From the IMG/VR virus record IMGVR_UViG_3300017714_000201, positions 1 to 22,051 of that record: DNA of 22,051 nt. The stretch is one strand, 5' to 3'. Numbering within the stretch: position 1 is the stretch's first letter; the number at the start of each line of letters is the position of its first letter. Shown one piece after another: positions 19,104-22,051 of the stretch. Both the position numbers and the translations under genes were made by a program. The stretch comes from a virus. Under the pieces are notes generated by a model. That model was not told the DNA's origin, made no database searches, and was given only the letters and a program-made list of their open reading frames with translations.

Positions 19104-20984
19104 TTATCTGGTTTTCTTACCGTTTTGGTAGCTAGATTGTGGTTGATAACGAGTTCCAGAGGTATTAGCACCTGAAGAGATGCCATCTTGCCTCATGAAG
19201 AAGTTACTCTTAGAAACGTCGAGTTGTAGATACAGTTCCTTACGTGCCAAAACGTCGTTCGACATTGGGATTGCCTGAATCTCAATAATATTGTCAGGTT
19301 GGACCGTTGACGTTATATTCACAGTATCTATAAGTACTTCACCGGTCTCATAATTGACTGTTCCAAATTTAGTGGAAACAATTTCAGGTTCAGAGTCAGT
19401 ATTGAGTCTGAATAGGAATAGATTTCCAATATCAGAACCTTCTATAACTTTGTCAGCAAGGTAGACTGTACCTTCGATACTAGAAACGTTAAATCCTGTA
19501 GATTTTACGTTATACTCGTCGTTACCACGGAAGAATTCATTATCAAAACAAAGTTCATACTGAGTGAACTGATTTATGAAGGCAGATAGGTTTCTGCGAA
19601 TTCTTACAGTCGTGATATTTGATGTGATAGAGGTATCCACACCATCTACTAGAGATGTGAAGTTAGAATACTTAAATCTACCACCAAATTTGTTTAATTC
19701 ACCGCTTCTAGCGTACTGAGTAATCGCAGAAGTGACATCTGCTTTCAGATTATTAGGATCACCCGTAAAATTGGCGTTATAATAGACGTAACTATCAACC
19801 TCAACGTACAGATACTTAAGATTTACGAAACTTGGAACAATTCCGGCGACAGAATAACTCTTCAGAGACTGTAAAAGTTGCTTTTTAGTTGATTCTGCGA
19901 GGAAAGCACCGTTTCTTGGTTTGGCAGCGATGAAAACGCGACCATATTGCGGAGGATTTAGGTCCTCACCACCATAAGCACTGACAGATTCGATATTTGG
20001 GTAGATAGAAGGCAAAATTGCTTCATAGTCAGACGCTGTTACTGCTCTGTTTTGGGCAGCATAGCGTCTTGGAGCATAATTTCTGATTGATTGTACGGTT
20101 TCTATGTCGTCACCGTTAGCAGCAGGCACCCTTGAGAAGATATTTGGAGAAAATGACGAAATATTTGCGCCGTTTTCGTCACTGATCGTTCCAACAAAGT
20201 TAAAAAACGATGCTCCGTTCGCTTCTTTACCCTCAGTCTTGATATAAGACGCCTCAATGATGTTACCTGACTCCAATTTCTTACCAAAAATACTGTCACC
20301 GAACAAAATTTCGTATTTTTCGTCGGTTGTTTCTTGGATTAGGTAGATATTTGACGTAGAAGTGACGCCAATAATATTATCGACAAGTCTATACTCGGTA
20401 GAAGTCGTAGAAGCACTGTCTTCTTTGATTTTTACGCGCAGAGTTGAGGTGTCAATGTCGCTATTTGGAAGAATATAGCGGGCATTTGGTTGGGAATTAT
20501 TAACAGTCCACTTCTTTTCTAGGTATTGACCCTGATAAATGGTCAAAGTTCCTTCAGTTACACCATTATCTACAGTAGATACGTATTTTTCTGGGATAGA
20601 GAATAGAAAATTCTTGTCAGATACGATCGAGTTTGCGATCAAACCTGGTTCAAACGTCACTGTTGCGTTTGATGTGGCAATACCAGAGACCTGATAGTCG
20701 ATTTGTGCCACTGCTGCGCGTTTAGAACGAGGAACGTATCCGATGTTACGCGCAAGTGAGACGATATTTTCTCTTAACGTCGCCGAATCGATGAACGATT
20801 CGTTCACCACCATGTTTGTGTTATAGGCAGTGATATATGAGTTATAAGCAAGCAGGTTAATGATGACCGAAAGGTTAGAACCTTCGAAGTCAAAGTCGGA
20901 GAAGTTAGAGTTCTCCCTCAGATAGTCTTTAATTGAGGACTTGATATCCTCAAAATTTAAATTGGTAAACTGAGTTAATGCCAT
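19104..20984 (-). CDS. 6: Baseplate wedge subunit gp6
   Basis: The 626-residue product is close to T4 gp6 (about 660 residues), the protein whose dimers form the inner ring joining the wedges around the hub. The N-terminus (FSDFDFEGSNLSVIINLLAY, about 28-47, then NESFIDSATLRENIVSLARN and GYVPRSK) follows the T4 pattern DFEGSRLNVL...LLAYN and NGYLPTSK. The middle (about 309-358) has the Baseplate_J-like core: AQNRAVTASDYEAILPS, then VFIAAKPRNGAFL. The last 25 residues are polar and basic (ending NGKKTR) and look like a flexible tail. The ATG lies 1 nt after the gp25 stop, and the stop lies 3 nt before the gp7-like ATG. The three genes therefore read as one translational unit driven from the tandem motifs before gp25. 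Confidence 0.93.
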   Translation of the reverse strand: MALTQFTNLNFEDIKSSIKDYLRENSNFSDFDFEGSNLSVIINLLAYNSYITAYNTNMVVNESFIDSATLRENIVSLARNIGYVPRSKRAAVAQIDYQVSGIATSNATVTFEPGLIANSIVSDKNFLFSIPEKYVSTVDNGVTEGTLTIYQGQYLEKKWTVNNSQPNARYILPNSDIDTSTLRVKIKEDSASTTSTEYRLVDNIIGVTSTSNIYLIQETTDEKYEILFGDSIFGKKLESGNIIEASYIKTEGKEANGASFFNFVGTISDENGANISSFSPNIFSRVPAANGDDIETVQSIRNYAPRRYAAQNRAVTASDYEAILPSIYPNIESVSAYGGEDLNPPQYGRVFIAAKPRNGAFLAESTKKQLLQSLKSYSVAGIVPSFVNLKYLYVEVDSYVYYNANFTGDPNNLKADVTSAITQYARSGELNKFGGRFKYSNFTSLVDGVDTSITSNITTVRIRRNLSAFINQFTQYELCFDNEFFRGNDEYNVKSTGFNVSSIEGTVYLADKVIEGSDIGNLFLFRLNTDSEPEIVSTKFGTVNYETGEVLIDTVNITSTVQPDNIIEIQAIPMSNDVLARKELYLQLDVSKSNFFMRQDGISSGANTSGTRYQPQSSYQNGKKTR

Positions 20985-20985
20985 A

Positions 20986-21390
20986 TTAGAGTCTAGTTGG
21001 TTCTAGAATGAAAGTGACAGTCTGAGGAGGCGTTGATAAACCAACTATAGCGTATTTAATCTCAACTTCTAGAGAGTTCTCATCGGGTTGAGAGTTAACA
21101 ATAACCTCAGTTAGACTTACTCTAGGTTCAAAGTTTGTAATTACAGTCTCAATTTCAGTTTGGATTGGCAGGACTAGATCGTCTGTCGCCAATTCGAATA
21201 AGGAATCAGTAATTCTAGTGCCAAGTAGATCGTTAAAAAATACTTCTCCTAGGTTAGTTCGTACCAGATTTTGTACAGCACGCTTGATAGCGTCCGCATC
21301 TTTTAGCGGAAGCAGGTCATTTGTAACTGGGTGGCGTTTAAAAGACAGCGAGATGTCCTTAAAACCCCTTGAAATCTTTTGAAGAGGCAC
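20986..21390 (-). CDS. 25: Baseplate wedge subunit gp25 (sheath-initiating lysozyme-like fold)
   Basis: The 134-residue product matches the gp25/GPW family in length (T4 gp25 has 132 residues). gp25 joins gp6 and gp53 at the inner baseplate and provides the platform on which the contractile sheath starts. The family's diagnostic EPR triplet is at residues 88-90, in NFEPRVSLTEV, preceded by NLGEVFFNDLLGTRITDSLF, which corresponds to the T4 block with a conserved aspartate, leucine and LFE. The start codon is GTG (21390-21388). No in-frame ATG fits, because the next Met would cut into the conserved region, so the GTG is preferred. The family call is safe. In T4, gene 25 lies in a different cluster (25-26-51-27), so its place directly before gene 6 reflects the cyanophage-like arrangement. 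Confidence 0.93.
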   Translation of the reverse strand: MPLQKISRGFKDISLSFKRHPVTNDLLPLKDADAIKRAVQNLVRTNLGEVFFNDLLGTRITDSLFELATDDLVLPIQTEIETVITNFEPRVSLTEVIVNSQPDENSLEVEIKYAIVGLSTPPQTVTFILEPTRL

Positions 21391-21406
21391 TTATACAATC
21401 TTCGTG

Positions 21407-21413
21407 TATTTAG
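21407..21413 (-). promoter_or_regulatory. Putative T4-type late promoter, gp25-proximal copy
   Basis: CACTAAATAC on the minus strand, 16 nt before the GTG start of gp25. It is one of a tandem pair whose copies start exactly 10 bp apart. The sequence shares TAAATA with the T4 late promoter. The position right after a terminator and before a block of structural genes supports a promoter role. Confidence 0.5.
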
Positions 21414-21416
21414 TGC

Positions 21417-21423
21417 TATTTAG
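21417..21423 (-). promoter_or_regulatory. Putative T4-type late promoter, gp25-distal copy
   Basis: CTCTAAATAG on the minus strand, 26 nt before the gp25 start. It leaves room for a 5-8 nt gap to the start site and a leader containing a GAAGA ribosome-binding sequence, so it may be the better of the two copies. It begins only 4 nt after the end of the terminator T-run. Confidence 0.55.
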
Positions 21424-21427
21424 AGAC

Positions 21428-21456
21428 AAAAAAAGGGGGTCTGTGAAGACCCCCTT
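21428..21456 (-). terminator. Intrinsic terminator ending the small-gene unit
   Basis: On the minus strand, GGGGGTC and GACCCCC (21454-21448 and 21441-21435) form a perfect 7-bp GC-rich stem, extendable by two A-T pairs, with loop TTCACA and a run of seven T (21434-21428). The T-run is downstream only in the minus orientation. It sits right after the 47-residue gene stop and before the gp25 promoter motifs, so it insulates the two units. Confidence 0.9.
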
Positions 21457-21462
21457 CTGTAT

Positions 21463-21606
21463 TCATTTACCTTGACCACGATATGCTTTCTTTTTTCTGT
21501 TACGGGAAGTTGCCGCCAGTTTGGTATACTGGGAGTTACCTTGACGGGTTTTCTTAGGTTTAGACTCAATTAAGTCTGCACCGTTCAGTGATTTCTTGAC
21601 TGCCAT
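21463..21606 (-). CDS. Small highly basic protein (47 residues), unknown function
   Basis: I read this gene directly: ATG at 21606-21604 and TGA at 21465-21463. The product starts MAVKKSLNGADLIESKPKKT and ends RNRKKKAYRGQGK. It has 14 Lys/Arg against 2 Asp/Glu in 47 residues, no cysteine, no membrane segment, and is probably largely disordered. Nucleic-acid or capsid-surface binding is conceivable from charge alone, but nothing in the sequence proves it. It begins 2 nt after the stop of the 54-residue gene and is followed at once by the terminator. The clean start, the spacing and the terminator support it being a real gene. Confidence 0.72.
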   Translation of the reverse strand: MAVKKSLNGADLIESKPKKTRQGNSQYTKLAATSRNRKKKAYRGQGK

Positions 21607-21608
21607 AA

Positions 21609-21773
21609 TTACTCGATTTCAAGTCCTAAGTATTCTACTATAACATCCTCGGGATGTGGTGTACCGTCAGAGTAGAACTGGTCTGCCAGTTCTTGAGTAA
21701 TATCTAACATTTCCTCTTCTGTAATAGAGGCGTGGATTTTACTCCCCTGACAGTATATGTCGTATCGTTCCAT
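21609..21773 (-). CDS. Small acidic protein (54 residues), unknown function
   Basis: I read this gene directly: ATG at 21773-21771 and TAA at 21611-21609. The product starts MERYDIYCQGSKIHASITEE and ends EDVIVEYLGLEIE. It has 14 Asp/Glu against 2 Lys/Arg, and the middle (about 18-34, ITEEEMLDITQELADQF) looks helical and amphipathic. No family is recognised. It is coupled to the basic 47-residue gene by a 2-nt gap. An inverted repeat lies just upstream, and the ribosome-binding site is weak. Confidence 0.68.
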   Translation of the reverse strand: MERYDIYCQGSKIHASITEEEMLDITQELADQFYSDGTPHPEDVIVEYLGLEIE

Positions 21774-21782
21774 GTATCTGTG

Positions 21783-21800
21783 AGTACAGAACTCTGTACT
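21783..21800. repeat. Perfect 18-bp inverted repeat between genes
   Basis: AGTACAGA and TCTGTACT flank a 2-nt centre. It fills most of the 30-nt gap between the glycosyltransferase-like stop and the 54-residue gene start. It could be an operator-like site, an RNA hairpin affecting translation or mRNA ends, or chance. There is no T-run on either side, so it is not an intrinsic terminator. Confidence 0.6.
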
Positions 21801-21803
21801 ATA

Positions 21804-22051
21804 TTAGATTACACGGGTCTTCTCGTGTCCAACACGGATAGTGGGGTCGCACCAAATCTCAAAACCTGCTTTGATAGCATCAAGGCAGAAAGAAACATCT
21901 TCGCCACACATATCTTGAACTTCACCAGAATCAAAGACCTGCATCTGCGGAGCAAACCAGGGATACTCAAGACTCTCGAATACACCATTCTTAATCAGTA
22001 CCCATCCAAATCCAGTATAGTCTACTGTGAATGGCTTCTTACGATTTGGTA
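21804..22051 (-). CDS. Glycosyltransferase-like protein, C-terminal fragment (5' part outside window)
   Basis: The frame is open from the window edge to TAA at 21806-21804 and gives the last 81 residues. Two blocks resemble the C-terminal part of family 2-like (GT-A fold) glycosyltransferases found in many phages. The first is VDYTGFGWVLIKNGVFE followed by YPWF. The second is CGEDVSFCLDAIKAGFEIWC followed by DPTIRVGHEK. The Glu-Asp pair in the second block would sit where these enzymes place catalytic or acceptor-binding acids, and the final His is a frequent metal ligand position; this is inference from family pattern. The substrate cannot be told. Without the N-terminal nucleotide-sugar site and DXD motif, which lie beyond the window, activity cannot be judged. 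Confidence 0.65.
   Translation of the reverse strand, partial: PNRKKPFTVDYTGFGWVLIKNGVFESLEYPWFAPQMQVFDSGEVQDMCGEDVSFCLDAIKAGFEIWCDPTIRVGHEKTRVI

Noticed and set aside
21783-21800. Inverted repeat as an intrinsic terminator
   Set aside because: The stem is AT-rich and no T-run follows on either strand.
1-22051. CRISPR arrays, tRNA or rRNA genes, insertion sequences
   Set aside because: I saw no regularly spaced direct repeats, no tRNA-like cloverleaf, and no transposase or terminal repeats. The repetitive feel of the DNA comes from recurrent Gly/Thr/Ile codons in the structural modules.

Overview
The window looks like part of a T4-like myovirus genome, most probably a cyanomyovirus infecting marine Synechococcus or Prochlorococcus. 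This is inferred from three things: recognisable T4 baseplate-wedge proteins (gp25, gp6, gp8), very large glycine-rich structural proteins full of short G-I-G-T-T-like stretches, and a gene order (25 directly followed by 6) different from T4's own. No host gene or tRNA is visible to fix the host. Every supported gene lies on the minus strand, so the reading order runs from the right edge to the left edge.

Right end (about 21.46-22.05 kb): the C-terminal fragment of a glycosyltransferase-like protein, then two tiny genes of 54 and 47 codons with opposite net charge, closed by a strong intrinsic terminator. A perfect inverted repeat sits between the glycosyltransferase-like gene and the 54-codon gene.

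Baseplate cluster (21.39 kb to the left edge): directly after the terminator come two tandem CTAAATA motifs resembling the T4 late promoter (TATAAATA), then gp25, gp6 and a giant 2693-residue protein, packed with 1-3 nt gaps. The giant protein sits where T4 has gene 7. It carries what look like two halves of the T4 gp7 C-terminal domain, separated by about 2000 residues of repeat modules and a YHYH-type domain. Further CTAAATA motifs, each overlapping the upstream stop codon, precede a 1043-residue structural protein of unknown role and gp8. gp8 is followed after 1 nt by a very large DUF4815-type structural protein (at least 2100 residues) that runs off the left edge.

Functionally this is a late structural transcription block. 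gp25, gp6, the gp7-like protein and gp8 would form the baseplate wedge. The 1043-residue and DUF4815-type proteins are probably peripheral baseplate or fibre-attachment parts, perhaps replacing T4 gp9-gp12, none of which is recognised here. The main point of interest is that the same small repeat modules recur in the giant protein, the 1043-residue protein, gp8 and the DUF4815-type protein, as if these genes had been built by shuffling shared modules. There is no gene-free stretch longer than 300 bases.
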